A DNA stretch of 64,000 nucleotides from an uncultured Ruthenibacterium sp. (GCA_910587145.1 CAJUMH010000010.1:1-64000); one strand, 5' to 3'. Shown: positions 23,561-33,565, numbered from the stretch's first letter. A program made the numbers and translations. Notes: a model not told the origin generated them from the sequence alone.

Positions 23561-26500
23561 ATGGAATCTTCGCAGAGCAGTGCCGCGAAGCTTTTGCAGG
23601 CCAGACTTGGCCAACGCCGCAAGCTGACAGTATTTCTCTGTTTGGCACTGGCGATGGTGCTTGTTACCGTGGCGGCGCTTGTGCTGCATGCGCAGGCAAT
23701 GAACTACACCCGCCGCGTGCTGGAATGCGCCTATGAGCCGCACGAGCATACGCTGGAAGAATGCGGCGAGCCGGATGCCCGCACCTGCGGCCTGGCCGAT
23801 TACGTGGTGCATGTGCATAACGACGATTGCTATAACGTGGACGGCGAGCTTGCTTGCCCGCTGCCCGAAGAAAAGCCGCATACACACGATGAAAGCTGTC
23901 TTGTAGAGCGCAAGGTACTCATCTGCGAGGAGGAAGGCATCACCGAAGAGCAGGCCGCCGCGCTTGCCGCCGAAGCCGCTCCCGCTCCCGAGGCAGTCTT
24001 GGCGGAAGGCGAGCCGGAACACGTACATACCGAGGAATGCTACACCCCCGGGGAACGTGTGCTTGGCTGCGGGCAGGAAGAACGCGAGGCCCATACCCAC
24101 ACCGAAGCGTGCTACGCCCCCGGGGAACGTGTGCTTGGCTGCGGGCAGGAAGAACGCGAGGCCCATACCCACACCGAAGCGTGCTACGCCCCCGGCGAGC
24201 GCGTGCTTGCCTGTGGGCAGCAGGAACAGCCCGGCCATACCCATGGCGACGGCTGTTATACCCCCGGCGCGCCCGCGCTGAGCTGCGGGCAGGAGGAACA
24301 GCCCGGCCACGCCCATACAGATGCCTGCTATGCAGACGGTGCGCCCGCGCTGGCCTGCGGGCAGGAGGAACAGCCCGGCCATACCCATACGGATGCCTGC
24401 TATGTAAATGGCGAGCCCACACTGGTATGCGGCAAGGGCGACGCTGCCCCGGCACCCGCCGATGCCACCGTGCCGGAAGTGCCGCAGCATGTGCACACCG
24501 AGGAATGCTACGAAACCGTTACCGAGCTTGGCTGCGGCAAGCTGGAGCTGCATACCCATACCGAAGAATGCTATACCACCATTGAGCCCGAAAACCCCGA
24601 AGATGAACCCATTCAGGTGCTCACCTGCACCATCCCGCAGTTAGAGGAGCATGTGCACGGCGAGGAGTGCTTTGCCACCGTGGAGCTTTCGCCCGATGAG
24701 GTTGCCGCGCTGAAGGCGCAGGAGATGGGCATCGAGCTGCACGACCTGCAAACGGTATACGAAGACGCGAATGTGCGCGTAACCGTGGATTACGATACGC
24801 TTTCGCTGGTGCCGCAGCCCGCCGAGGTGCAGTTGGTGAACGCGAATATCCCGCAGCCTGAGCCCACGCCGAACCCTCTGCTGCCCGTGCCAGCGGCACC
24901 GGAGAACGCCGGCGAGCCAGAAGCGGCGCAGCCGGGTGCAGCAGAACCCACCGCCGCACCCGCGCCCGAAAATACCGAACCCGCGGCGCCGGAAAACATC
25001 AATGAACCCACAGACATCGCGCCGGCAGGGGCCCCTGCCACAGAACAGCCCATTGCTTCCGCCTGTGGCGGAAGCAATGATCCCGACATAGTTCGCGCCG
25101 GATTGATGGCCGAAGGCCGCGAATGGCTGCCCGCCGCCACCGTTATCTATACGGTGCAATATCTGGAAAACGGCCAGCCCGTTGGCGAGCCGGCGCAGTA
25201 CGCGTATACCCCGGGCGGCGAGCTGCCCGTGTTCCCGCGCGGCATTGCGCGCTATTACCGCGAATGCCGCACCGAGCAGTTCGTTGTTACGGCCAGCTAT
25301 ACCGCGCTGGCGAATATTCCCGAGCAGGCCGAGCTGCGCGCCAGCCCGATTACCGATGAACAGCAGGTTGCCGCATACGAATCGGCCTATAAAGAAGCGC
25401 TGAACACCAGCAAAGCGCAGATGCTGAGCCTGCTGGATATCGGCTTCTGGCTGGATGAAGAAGAAATTCAGCCCGCCGCGCCGGTGAGCATCACCGTGCA
25501 GATGCTGGGCGAAGACGGCCTGCCCGCCGGCGAGCCCATCAGCGTGGTGCACTTTGCCGAGGGCGGAGCCGAGGTGCTGCCGGCCAGCGTGGACGAAAGC
25601 GGCGCAGCCACATTTGATATGAACAGCTTTTCGCTTGTGGCCCTGGGCTTTACGCCCGAGGCCGACGAGGAAGGCCGCGTGATGATGGATCATACCTTCA
25701 GCTGGACGGATGAAAGCGGCCTGTTCCAAGTGCAGTTCTACATTAAAGGCATTGCCGGGCCGTATCCGGAAGCGGCGGATGCAAACGCCCCCGCCGGGGC
25801 CGCCGGGGCCGCCGGCGCGCCCGGAACCGCCGGGGCCGAAGATAATAACGAAACCGACGCCCCCGCCGGGGCCGAAGATAATAACGAAACCGACGCCCCC
25901 GCCGGGGCCGATGTGCCGCGCGCAAACGACGCGTATTTGAATTTTACGGTGGAAACGTTGGGCAAAGACGATGCGGCCTATGCGGCGTATGCCGAATATG
26001 CCGCCGGCGAGGCCGACGCTGCCAAGCTTTTGAACCTTGCCGTAATGCGCTATGCGCTGACATACGGCGATGTGGCGATGGATCTTTCCGGCTGCGAAAT
26101 TGAAGTGACGATTACGCCTACCGAGAAAATGGAGCTTACCGCTGCCGCCTACCGGCTGGAAAACCCGGGCGATAACGGCGACGCCGACGGCGACGGCTAT
26201 GTGACGGCCGCCGACGGCGAAACAATGCTGCCCGCGCCGGAAACGGAAGCCGCCGTGCTGTTCAGCGCCATTACACCCGCTGCCCAGAGCGAAACACCCG
26301 TAAGCGAGCAGGGCACGCTGGAAGTGGGCGGCGAGGAATATGCGCAGCAGCTGGAGGGCATGGACACCGCCGTGCTGGCCGAGGCTGTATTTTCGCAGCA
26401 GGAGGCAGCCGGGGAGGGAGCAGCGGAGGAAGACGCGGCGCAGCAGGAGCTTTCTGCCGCCGCCGTGCCGGGTGCGCCCGCGCCCCAGCAGGGCATTACG

Positions 26501-28819
26501 TTTACCATGCCGCCGGAGGCCGAAGTTGCGCCGCAGATGGCACGCACATTCGCCGCCAGAACAACAACGGATACAAACCCGATGTTTACGGTGCAGTATT
26601 ATGCGGTGCTGCAGAGGGCGCAGCTGAGCGCTGTAAGCGGCGAACCTGGCGCGAACGATTTGCCGTTCATCGATACAAACGGTAAACATCTGCCAAAAAA
26701 CAGAACTGGCTATAGCATTACGCCCACCAAGAATCCCTTGCGCTTTGTTCAGGTATATCCCGTCGGCCATGCTAATGCAGGACAGGTGATCACCAATTTA
26801 TCGCCGGTAGAGGTGTACAGTTCAAAGCAATTTGATTACCTGCATGCGCCGGAACTGATTTATACCAACCTTCTGGTTGCCAACGGCCATTATGCAGACG
26901 ATGAGCTGTGGATTCTGAAACCGGGCAAAGACTCTGCAAGTATGAACGCAGAAGATTGGTATATTTATCAAAATCTTCAAAAGGCGCTGAAGGAGGAAAT
27001 AACAGCAGACGGTATTCCTTTTACGCTTTATTCCTATACGGCCGTTGATAAAAGTACCAACCAAACTGTCAACCTGAGCTTTACCAATAACAATCACGAT
27101 TTTTCAGGGCCGTCGCTGGATGTCGAAAGCGGGATTACCTACATCCCGCTCAACCAAAACTCGGTTGTTCGATGGGTGTACAAAGCGTCCGAAGCGCACC
27201 AGAATATCTCAGCGGTGTTTTATGATTATGATATTTCCCGTTCTGTAGAAGAACTTGATAATGGAAAAACTTTTCTTTTTAGTACAAATGCGGAAAATGG
27301 CAGTTATCCGGGTATTAACGGAGCAAAAAGAGAGGGAACGGGCGCCTTGTTTGCATTCGGTAATGCAAACTGCGGCACGGGGCTTGACGGACAAAATTGG
27401 CAGGGTAATATAATTAACGCCTCTAATGGTCATCCCACCAGTGTTAAGGGAGCCAATTCTTATCGGGGCTGTGCTTTTGGCATGGTGACAGGAATCAATC
27501 CGGAGAAAAACAATGTTGTTTTCGCTTCGGGCATCAGCGCTCCCACCAATCTGTTTGGGCCGGGATCGGCCAATGGAAAGCATCAATATGGAGGGAACCT
27601 TACATTTATTCAAGATGGCGATACCTTTACATTGAGCAAAGCTTCGGTAACAAATGTAGGTACAATCGAAAATCTGAATCGCTTTTGTAATCCCAATATA
27701 TATGATGGAATAAGCAACGAAAAAACAATCTGGACGAATTCCTTCTGGCCAATGGATAATGTCAAGAATCGAACCGATAGAAATTTTGGCAAAGGGATCC
27801 GTGGAAAGACTGCTTTAGATAAAAATGAATTGGGAATCTTTAATTCAAAATCAAAGAAGGACGATGGTAGTTATCAAAATACGTTGCCTGTAAGCGACGA
27901 TGCCATAGCCCACAACAGTTTTTTCGGAATGTATTATCAGGTAAGCTTCAAATTAGTAAAGGAATATATCGGCCCGCTGGAGTACTACTTCTACGGCGAC
28001 GATGATATGTGGGTATTCCTCGATGATACGCTGGTTTGCGATATCGGCGGCGTGCATTCCTCTGTAGGCGAATATGTCAATTTGTGGGATTATCTCGAGA
28101 AAGGCTCCGAGGGAGAGCATACGCTTACATTTTTCTATACCGAGCGCGGCGCTTCCGGCTCAACCTGCTGGATGCAGTTTACTTTGCCAAACGTTTCATC
28201 GATTGAACCTTCCGTGACGCCGGATCAATATGGCGATTTGCGCGTGGAAAAAACCGTCACAAAGTATATCAACAACGGCGCAGACGACGGGGAGACGAAA
28301 GAAGAATCCGTTGATAACGGCGATGCCTTTAAGTTTAAAATTACATTCACGGCGCCGGGGGGGCAAACACTGCCGGATTATTATCAATATTCCATACGGG
28401 AAACAAAAACCGATAAGGTTCAGATCGAGGATGTTGTGCTGTTCAATAACGGCGTTTTTTCTCTGAAAAACAATCAATATATCTTAATTGAGGATTTGCC
28501 GCAGGGAACCACCTACACCATCACGGAAATTGATACCGAAAGCCTGAATCATACGCATTATACCTATGATACAGATATATTTGTAAACGGCGTGCAAAAG
28601 GTAACGGGCGAGCAGGACTGGCAGCATAAAACCGTTACGGGTACGATTGGCGGCAGCCAGAAGGCGGAAGTTGTAAAATTCAATAACAATTATCACGTAT
28701 TTGGCCTGCCCGAAACCGGCAATGCCGCAACGCCGGAGGTATATGCGCTGTGCGGCGGTGCGCTGGCGCTGGCCTCGATTGTAATTCTGCACAAACGCCG
28801 CAAAAGGGCGCGCGTGTAA
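23561..28819 (+). CDS. Giant LPXTG surface adhesin with His/Cys repeats and fibro-slime domain
   Basis: 1752 residues. A signal/anchor helix spans 22-46. Residues 55-370 hold about twelve HxH...C...C units (for example HTHTEACYAPGERVLGCGQ). A Pro/Ala/Glu linker (430-500) leads to beta domains (510-720), an Ala/Gly/Asp linker (740-790) and further beta domains to about 1000. A fibro-slime domain lies near 1460-1547 (YYFYGDDDMWVFLDDTLVCD), followed by a pilin-type Ig domain (LRVEKTVTKYINNG). The end has LPETG at 1716-1720, a membrane helix and a basic tail. It is thus a sortase substrate and probably the tip adhesin of the pilus encoded next door. The stretch 26.7-28.7 kb is clearly richer in A/T than the rest. 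Confidence 0.92.
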   Translation: MESSQSSAAKLLQARLGQRRKLTVFLCLALAMVLVTVAALVLHAQAMNYTRRVLECAYEPHEHTLEECGEPDARTCGLADYVVHVHNDDCYNVDGELACPLPEEKPHTHDESCLVERKVLICEEEGITEEQAAALAAEAAPAPEAVLAEGEPEHVHTEECYTPGERVLGCGQEEREAHTHTEACYAPGERVLGCGQEEREAHTHTEACYAPGERVLACGQQEQPGHTHGDGCYTPGAPALSCGQEEQPGHAHTDACYADGAPALACGQEEQPGHTHTDACYVNGEPTLVCGKGDAAPAPADATVPEVPQHVHTEECYETVTELGCGKLELHTHTEECYTTIEPENPEDEPIQVLTCTIPQLEEHVHGEECFATVELSPDEVAALKAQEMGIELHDLQTVYEDANVRVTVDYDTLSLVPQPAEVQLVNANIPQPEPTPNPLLPVPAAPENAGEPEAAQPGAAEPTAAPAPENTEPAAPENINEPTDIAPAGAPATEQPIASACGGSNDPDIVRAGLMAEGREWLPAATVIYTVQYLENGQPVGEPAQYAYTPGGELPVFPRGIARYYRECRTEQFVVTASYTALANIPEQAELRASPITDEQQVAAYESAYKEALNTSKAQMLSLLDIGFWLDEEEIQPAAPVSITVQMLGEDGLPAGEPISVVHFAEGGAEVLPASVDESGAATFDMNSFSLVALGFTPEADEEGRVMMDHTFSWTDESGLFQVQFYIKGIAGPYPEAADANAPAGAAGAAGAPGTAGAEDNNETDAPAGAEDNNETDAPAGADVPRANDAYLNFTVETLGKDDAAYAAYAEYAAGEADAAKLLNLAVMRYALTYGDVAMDLSGCEIEVTITPTEKMELTAAAYRLENPGDNGDADGDGYVTAADGETMLPAPETEAAVLFSAITPAAQSETPVSEQGTLEVGGEEYAQQLEGMDTAVLAEAVFSQQEAAGEGAAEEDAAQQELSAAAVPGAPAPQQGITFTMPPEAEVAPQMARTFAARTTTDTNPMFTVQYYAVLQRAQLSAVSGEPGANDLPFIDTNGKHLPKNRTGYSITPTKNPLRFVQVYPVGHANAGQVITNLSPVEVYSSKQFDYLHAPELIYTNLLVANGHYADDELWILKPGKDSASMNAEDWYIYQNLQKALKEEITADGIPFTLYSYTAVDKSTNQTVNLSFTNNNHDFSGPSLDVESGITYIPLNQNSVVRWVYKASEAHQNISAVFYDYDISRSVEELDNGKTFLFSTNAENGSYPGINGAKREGTGALFAFGNANCGTGLDGQNWQGNIINASNGHPTSVKGANSYRGCAFGMVTGINPEKNNVVFASGISAPTNLFGPGSANGKHQYGGNLTFIQDGDTFTLSKASVTNVGTIENLNRFCNPNIYDGISNEKTIWTNSFWPMDNVKNRTDRNFGKGIRGKTALDKNELGIFNSKSKKDDGSYQNTLPVSDDAIAHNSFFGMYYQVSFKLVKEYIGPLEYYFYGDDDMWVFLDDTLVCDIGGVHSSVGEYVNLWDYLEKGSEGEHTLTFFYTERGASGSTCWMQFTLPNVSSIEPSVTPDQYGDLRVEKTVTKYINNGADDGETKEESVDNGDAFKFKITFTAPGGQTLPDYYQYSIRETKTDKVQIEDVVLFNNGVFSLKNNQYILIEDLPQGTTYTITEIDTESLNHTHYTYDTDIFVNGVQKVTGEQDWQHKTVTGTIGGSQKAEVVKFNNNYHVFGLPETGNAATPEVYALCGGALALASIVILHKRRKRARV
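23741..24673. repeat. Tandem HxH/Cys-repeat region of the adhesin
   Basis: About twelve copies of a 60-75 base unit encoding HxHTxxCYxxxxxxLxCGxEE. Two neighbouring 72-base units (about 24047-24190) are almost identical in DNA. Each unit supplies two His and two Cys, which could bind metal or form disulfides. Confidence 0.85.
25051..25079. repeat. Perfect 13-base hairpin inside the adhesin gene
   Basis: CATTGCTTCCGCC-TGT-GGCGGAAGCAATG, read in frame as IASACGGSN. It lies at the join between the Pro/Ala linker and the first beta domain. Confidence 0.7.
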
Positions 28820-28986
28820 AGCGCAAAACCCTCGGGGCGCGGCCCCACCCATACGTATGTACAGCGGCAGGCCGCAGGCGCTTTTCGGAACTCTCGCGCA
28901 AAAGCAAAAAACGGTAAGCGCCCGCGGCAAGCCGCCCAAGCATAAAAGCGTTTCCCACGCAAATATCAAAGGAGGAAGAATAAACC

Positions 28987-30741
28987 ATGAAACACGCAAA
29001 AAAATTATTGGCCTTAGCGCTTGTTTTCGCTATGGCTCTCGCTCTCGCCGTTCCGGCGTTTGCGGCCGAAGGCGACACTACAATCGGCGGCGTCACAGTG
29101 CCGCCATTCCAGGATGTGTCCGGAAGCGGCGAGGACACTGCCGATCATGTGTACACGGTTTACCAAATTTTTAAGGGCGAATTTGAAGACAATCTGCTGA
29201 CGGAGATTCAGTGGGGATCCGATGTGGATGGGCAGAAGCTTGTAGCAGCGCTTGCAGGCGACGAATACATCGAAGCTTACAATGCGCTGGGGCCGGATAG
29301 CACGCAAGCGCTTACTGCTGAGACCAATCCTTTTAAGGGCATTGCATACAACGAAGACCACTCCGACGTCTCTGCGGATGCTGTGGCGCGCGTTCTTGCA
29401 AAGATGAACCTGCAAGAGGACAGCATTGAGGCAAGAGCATTTGCGCAGGTAGTGGACAATAACAAAACGGGCGACGGAACAGCTGTGCCTGAAACTGGTG
29501 TAGTGTTGACGGAAACAGGCTACTATCTGATGGTGGATACTATGACAGCCGGGGAGGGGGTAACAGGCGCCCGCAACCTTTATATTTTATCGGCGGCGGC
29601 AGCAGGTGCAAACTACATGCCCAAAGCAAAAACAGATGTTCCGAAGTTGGATAAACAGGTAGCAAATACCAATGATTCCACCGGAACAACAGAGTGGAGC
29701 GATACCGCGGCCGATTATGACATCGGCGATCACGTTCCCTTTGTCCTTTCCGGCACGGTATCCAATCGCTACAACGATTTTAAGGTTTACAAATATGCTT
29801 TCCATGATACACTCAGCGACGGCCTGACGCTTGATTATAGTGAAGATAACAAAGACGCTTTACAGGTGTATATCAACGGCACATTGATTGACGCATCGAA
29901 TTATACTGTTGCGGTGAATGGCCAAAGCTTCTCCGTTACATTCAGCGATCTGAAAACGGTGGAGAATCCGGTCGTCAGCAGCGACAGCGTCATTCGGGTT
30001 CTGTATACCGCCACCTTGAACGAGAACGCCGTTATAGGCGGCATAGGCAACGAGAACAAAGCGCATCTTGAATTCTCGAACGACCCGAACAAGACCGATG
30101 ATGGAACTACGGGAAAAACGCCGGACGACATTGTAACCGTATTTACATTTAAGCTGGCGGTAAGCAAAAAGGGCGATGATCCCGCCAATCCGGGTGCCGA
30201 ACCGCAGCCCTTGGATGGCGCAGTGTTTGGGCTGTATAAGCTGGTTTTGGGCGAAGACGGTACAACCATCGAAACGCTTGTAAAAACACTGGGATTAGAC
30301 GAAGAGGGCGCAAATACAAATATAAATGAATTTTCATTCGATGGCCTTGACGCCGGCAAATACATGCTGCGCGAGGAAACAGCGCCAGCCGGCTACAACA
30401 AGGCCGAGGACATGTATTTTGAAATTGTTCCGAATTACAACGAAGAGGGCAAATTGGTTGGCCTGAGCGTTCAGGAAAAAGAATTGAACGGAGAGAAAGT
30501 TTACGCCGCGATGGATAAAAGCGGCAATCTGCATGTAAGCGCAAACGGCGAGCCCACCTTCCCCATGAGCGGCAACGTCGTTGCGGGCGCGATTACGGCG
30601 GATATCCTCAACCTGAAGGGCCTCCAGCTGCCCGCCACCGGCGGCATCGGTACCACCATCTTCTATGTGGTGGGCGGCATACTGCTGGTGGGCGCCGCTG
30701 TGGTGCTCATCACCAAAAAGCGCATGAGCAGCGCCGAATAA
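28987..30741 (+). CDS. Major pilin, SpaH/EbpB-type, LPXTG anchored
   Basis: 584 residues. Signal peptide 1-26 ends in AFA-A. The body has an N-terminal domain, a Cna-B-like isopeptide domain and a SpaA-type domain with the E-box text YMLREETAPAGYN. TDVPKLDKQV near 210-220 supplies a candidate pilin Lys for sortase linkage. The end has LPATG (548-552), a membrane helix and KKR. A class C sortase gene lies 223 bases downstream. AAAGGAGG precedes the ATG. It should form the shaft of a covalent pilus by Lys-Thr bonds. Confidence 0.95.
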   Translation: MKHAKKLLALALVFAMALALAVPAFAAEGDTTIGGVTVPPFQDVSGSGEDTADHVYTVYQIFKGEFEDNLLTEIQWGSDVDGQKLVAALAGDEYIEAYNALGPDSTQALTAETNPFKGIAYNEDHSDVSADAVARVLAKMNLQEDSIEARAFAQVVDNNKTGDGTAVPETGVVLTETGYYLMVDTMTAGEGVTGARNLYILSAAAAGANYMPKAKTDVPKLDKQVANTNDSTGTTEWSDTAADYDIGDHVPFVLSGTVSNRYNDFKVYKYAFHDTLSDGLTLDYSEDNKDALQVYINGTLIDASNYTVAVNGQSFSVTFSDLKTVENPVVSSDSVIRVLYTATLNENAVIGGIGNENKAHLEFSNDPNKTDDGTTGKTPDDIVTVFTFKLAVSKKGDDPANPGAEPQPLDGAVFGLYKLVLGEDGTTIETLVKTLGLDEEGANTNINEFSFDGLDAGKYMLREETAPAGYNKAEDMYFEIVPNYNEEGKLVGLSVQEKELNGEKVYAAMDKSGNLHVSANGEPTFPMSGNVVAGAITADILNLKGLQLPATGGIGTTIFYVVGGILLVGAAVVLITKKRMSSAE

Positions 30742-30801
30742 GCGTTTGCCCCGCGCAACAGCTTTAGAATTTAATCCGTGTTTTTTTACAAAGCCGGGAG
30801 C

Positions 30802-30830
30802 TGCCCCGCCGCTTTTGCGGCGGCGGGGCA
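30802..30830 (+). terminator. Strong hairpin between the major pilin and sortase genes
   Basis: An 11-base GC stem (TGCCCCGCCGC / GCGGCGGGGCA) with a 7-base loop and no T-run after it. It probably stabilises or partly terminates the pilin mRNA, so that more pilin than sortase is made. Confidence 0.55.
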
Positions 30831-30964
30831 GGCCCTCCGGGAAAAAATGCGCGCCCAGCCGGCAGGCTTTGGCGCGCCGGCGGCGCCGCTGTGGGCGTTT
30901 CGCCGCTCTGCACTCCCTTTTTCCTGCGCACACAGGCATACATCAGTAAGGAGAGCCTTGCAGC

Positions 30965-31840
30965 ATGAAGCAGTTTTTCAAAAAACATCTCTTAGAGATA
31001 ATACTGTACCTCATCCTGTTCGCGGGGCTTTGCTTATTGCTGTACCCATCCGTCAGCAACTGGTGGAACTCGTTCCACCAAAGCCGGGCCATTGCCTCGT
31101 ATGTTCAAACGGTGGAGAACACCTCGGCCGAAGAGCAGGCCGCCATGCTGGCGGCGGCGCGCGCCTACAACGAGCGGCTGGCTGCCGGCGAAACCAGCTT
31201 TTTGCTAAACGAAGAGCAAAACGCCGAATATCGCAGCCTGCTCGATCCCTCCGGAACGGGCGTAATGGGCTATATCCGCATTCCCGCCATCAATGTCGAT
31301 CTGCCCATTTACCATACGGTAGAAGACGTGGTGCTGCAAATTGCCGTGGGCCACATACCCGGCAGCAGCCTGCCGGTGGGCGGCGCGGATACGCACTGCC
31401 TGCTCTCCGGCCACAGGGGGCTGCCCTCGGCGCGCCTGTTTACCGATTTAAACCAGCTTCAGGCGGGCGATGTGTTCCTGTTCAACATCCTGGGCGAAAC
31501 GCTCACCTATCAGGTCGATCAGATCCGCATCGTTTTGCCCGAAGAAGTTGATCAGCTGTCCATTGTAAAGGGCAAGGATTACTGCACGCTCATCACCTGC
31601 ACGCCTTACGGCATCAATACGCACCGCATTTTGGTGCGCGGCCACCGGGTGGATAATTTGAGCGAGGTAAATCTCAACATTGTTTCCGAGGCAAGGCGCG
31701 TTCCCGTGCGCTATGTTATCGTGGCCATCGCGGTGCCCATGCTGTGCATTACGGCGCTGGCCATGGTGCTGCTGGACGGGCGCAAAAAGCCGAAAAAGAA
31801 CCACCGGCAGCTGCTGGAAGAACTGCGCAAAAACAAATAG
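30965..31840 (+). CDS. srtC: Class C (pilus) sortase
   Basis: 291 residues, with membrane helices at 10-29 and 248-271. The sortase core has His150 (LLSGHRGLPSARLFTDL), Cys212 (TLITCTPYGINTHRILVRGH) and Arg221. Asp94-Pro95 in LLDPSGTGVMGYI fits the lid motif of pilus sortases. It joins pilin subunits by attacking LPXTG and transferring to a Lys on the next subunit. It lies directly after the major pilin gene. Confidence 0.95.
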   Translation: MKQFFKKHLLEIILYLILFAGLCLLLYPSVSNWWNSFHQSRAIASYVQTVENTSAEEQAAMLAAARAYNERLAAGETSFLLNEEQNAEYRSLLDPSGTGVMGYIRIPAINVDLPIYHTVEDVVLQIAVGHIPGSSLPVGGADTHCLLSGHRGLPSARLFTDLNQLQAGDVFLFNILGETLTYQVDQIRIVLPEEVDQLSIVKGKDYCTLITCTPYGINTHRILVRGHRVDNLSEVNLNIVSEARRVPVRYVIVAIAVPMLCITALAMVLLDGRKKPKKNHRQLLEELRKNK

Positions 31841-31923
31841 CCCCGGTGCGGCATAAGGCAAATTGGCATTCGCAAGTGATGGAATTCGTAAGGATTGGGA
31901 TTCACAAGTAGGAGGAGAGGCCC

Positions 31924-33561
31924 ATGAAAACAAAACGGCAAAGCTATTGCGGTGGCTGGAAACAGGCGCTGGGTGTGCTGCTGGTGTTTGCGCTGGCGGC
32001 GGGCCTTGCGTTGGGTGTGCCGGCGCCGGGCGGCGCCTATGCCGCGCCCGTTCTTTTGGCGGAGGGCGATGAGAACGACACCGGGAATAACACCGGAAGC
32101 GGCACCGGGGACAATGCCGGCGGCACACAGCAGCCCGCGCCCGGCGCCGGTACAGGGGCGGGTGCGCTGAATTTAACCAGCACCGCCTGCTCTGTTACGG
32201 TGGGGCTGCCCGAAACAATGTCGGGCCAACCGTTGAGCGATTTAAATCCGGTGGATACCGCGGCCGATCTTTACCTCATCGCGCCCGCCGTGCCCCTTTC
32301 CGGCTACGATGCGTATGCCTACTGCATCGATAGCGGAATGCCATATTACAGCGCGGTAAAAGCATATCTGGAAGGGATCCCAAACTGGCACCTGCAGCCG
32401 CTGACGGCCGCTCCGGACGGATATAGCAGGCCGGAAGACCTGCCGGCCATGCCGACGGAACCGCAGGAACGGGAATGGCTGGTATTCCGCTATGCGCCGG
32501 CAGACCCGGAGCATGCAAAGGCCGGCGAGCAGGAGGGCTTGGCCGAGCTGCTGGCAAAGCTGCTGTTTGCGCCGGGGCAGCCGGATGCATCCGGGCAGGC
32601 CGCGGCGCCGATGGCGGAAAGCTTTACCCCGGCCCGCACGGGCAAAGACGGCATCAAAGAGCCGATCGGCGGCCTTTCTGCCGGGCTGTATCTGAATGTT
32701 GTACATGGCAGGGAGCTTCCCCTCGAGGATTACGCCGTGCTGGTGGAATCGAAAGACGAAAAAGACCAGAACGGAGCCCCGCTGCAAAAGGTGTGCACCG
32801 TTGCGTATTCCGATACCAAGGTATACACCTTCCAGCCGCAGCTGCTTTCGCTGCCCGGCCGCACGGACGCAGCCGGAAACCAGACGATGGACACTGCCGC
32901 GGCCGGCGCATGGGCATATGGGATTACCGTCACCGCAAAGGGCGAGGCCGCCCCGCGCTATGCCGATTTGGAAATTTCCAAAACGCTCACCGGCTACGGC
33001 GCGCCTGTCACCTTTGTGTTCCACGTGGCCGCGTATGCCCCAAACCCGAATGATACAAATTCCGCCGATCCGATTTACGAAAAGGTGGTTCCGCTCATAT
33101 TCACCGGGGCAGGCACCCAGACTGCGCAGCTGATTACGAATAAGATCCCCGCCGGCAGTACGGTGGTGATCACCGAGGAATACGGCGGCGCTGGCTATCG
33201 CTTTGAAGCTGCGACAGCAACGCTGACGCCGAACCCGGAGCGGCCGGAGGGGCAGCTGCCTGCAATTACCCCGGCCATCGATGCGACGGCGCACAGCGTT
33301 ACCATCACCAATATTCCCGCAGGCGGCGTCCACCTCACCGCCCCGGCGGGCGAGGAAAAGATTCTTGAAGACGGCGTTACCGCTGTCGTCACCTTCACCA
33401 ACGGGCACGACGATACCAACAACGGCGGCGGCGCGGTAATCAACAGCTTTGCACCGGGAGCGGACGGCGGTTGGACATGGACGAAACGCACGTATAACGC
33501 CGAAACGGGCCAATGGGTGGCCGCCGAGCCGGAGCCCGTAGCACCGGCAGGGGAGGGCTGA
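31924..33561 (+). CDS. Secreted pilin-like protein without a sorting signal
   Basis: 545 residues. The signal peptide covers about 1-38 (hydrophobic core then GGAYAAP). An acidic Asn/Thr/Gly linker follows (50-75), then a domain rich in Tyr/Pro and, near 345-380, the text YADLEISKTLTGYGAPVTFV, typical of DUF5979/SpaA-like isopeptide domains. The end (GGWTWTKRTYNAETGQWVAA, then EPEPVAPAGEG) has no LPXTG and no membrane helix. So it is either released, bound non-covalently, or recognised by an unusual motif. It ends 4 bases before the next gene. Confidence 0.8.
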   Translation: MKTKRQSYCGGWKQALGVLLVFALAAGLALGVPAPGGAYAAPVLLAEGDENDTGNNTGSGTGDNAGGTQQPAPGAGTGAGALNLTSTACSVTVGLPETMSGQPLSDLNPVDTAADLYLIAPAVPLSGYDAYAYCIDSGMPYYSAVKAYLEGIPNWHLQPLTAAPDGYSRPEDLPAMPTEPQEREWLVFRYAPADPEHAKAGEQEGLAELLAKLLFAPGQPDASGQAAAPMAESFTPARTGKDGIKEPIGGLSAGLYLNVVHGRELPLEDYAVLVESKDEKDQNGAPLQKVCTVAYSDTKVYTFQPQLLSLPGRTDAAGNQTMDTAAAGAWAYGITVTAKGEAAPRYADLEISKTLTGYGAPVTFVFHVAAYAPNPNDTNSADPIYEKVVPLIFTGAGTQTAQLITNKIPAGSTVVITEEYGGAGYRFEAATATLTPNPERPEGQLPAITPAIDATAHSVTITNIPAGGVHLTAPAGEEKILEDGVTAVVTFTNGHDDTNNGGGAVINSFAPGADGGWTWTKRTYNAETGQWVAAEPEPVAPAGEG

Positions 33562-33565
33562 TTGA

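Noticed and set aside
24641..26770. 709-codon open frame on the minus strand, antisense to the adhesin
   Set aside because: It lies fully inside the LPETG adhesin, is His/Arg/Gly-rich as expected for the reverse of a GC-rich Ala/Glu gene, and lacks a ribosome site.
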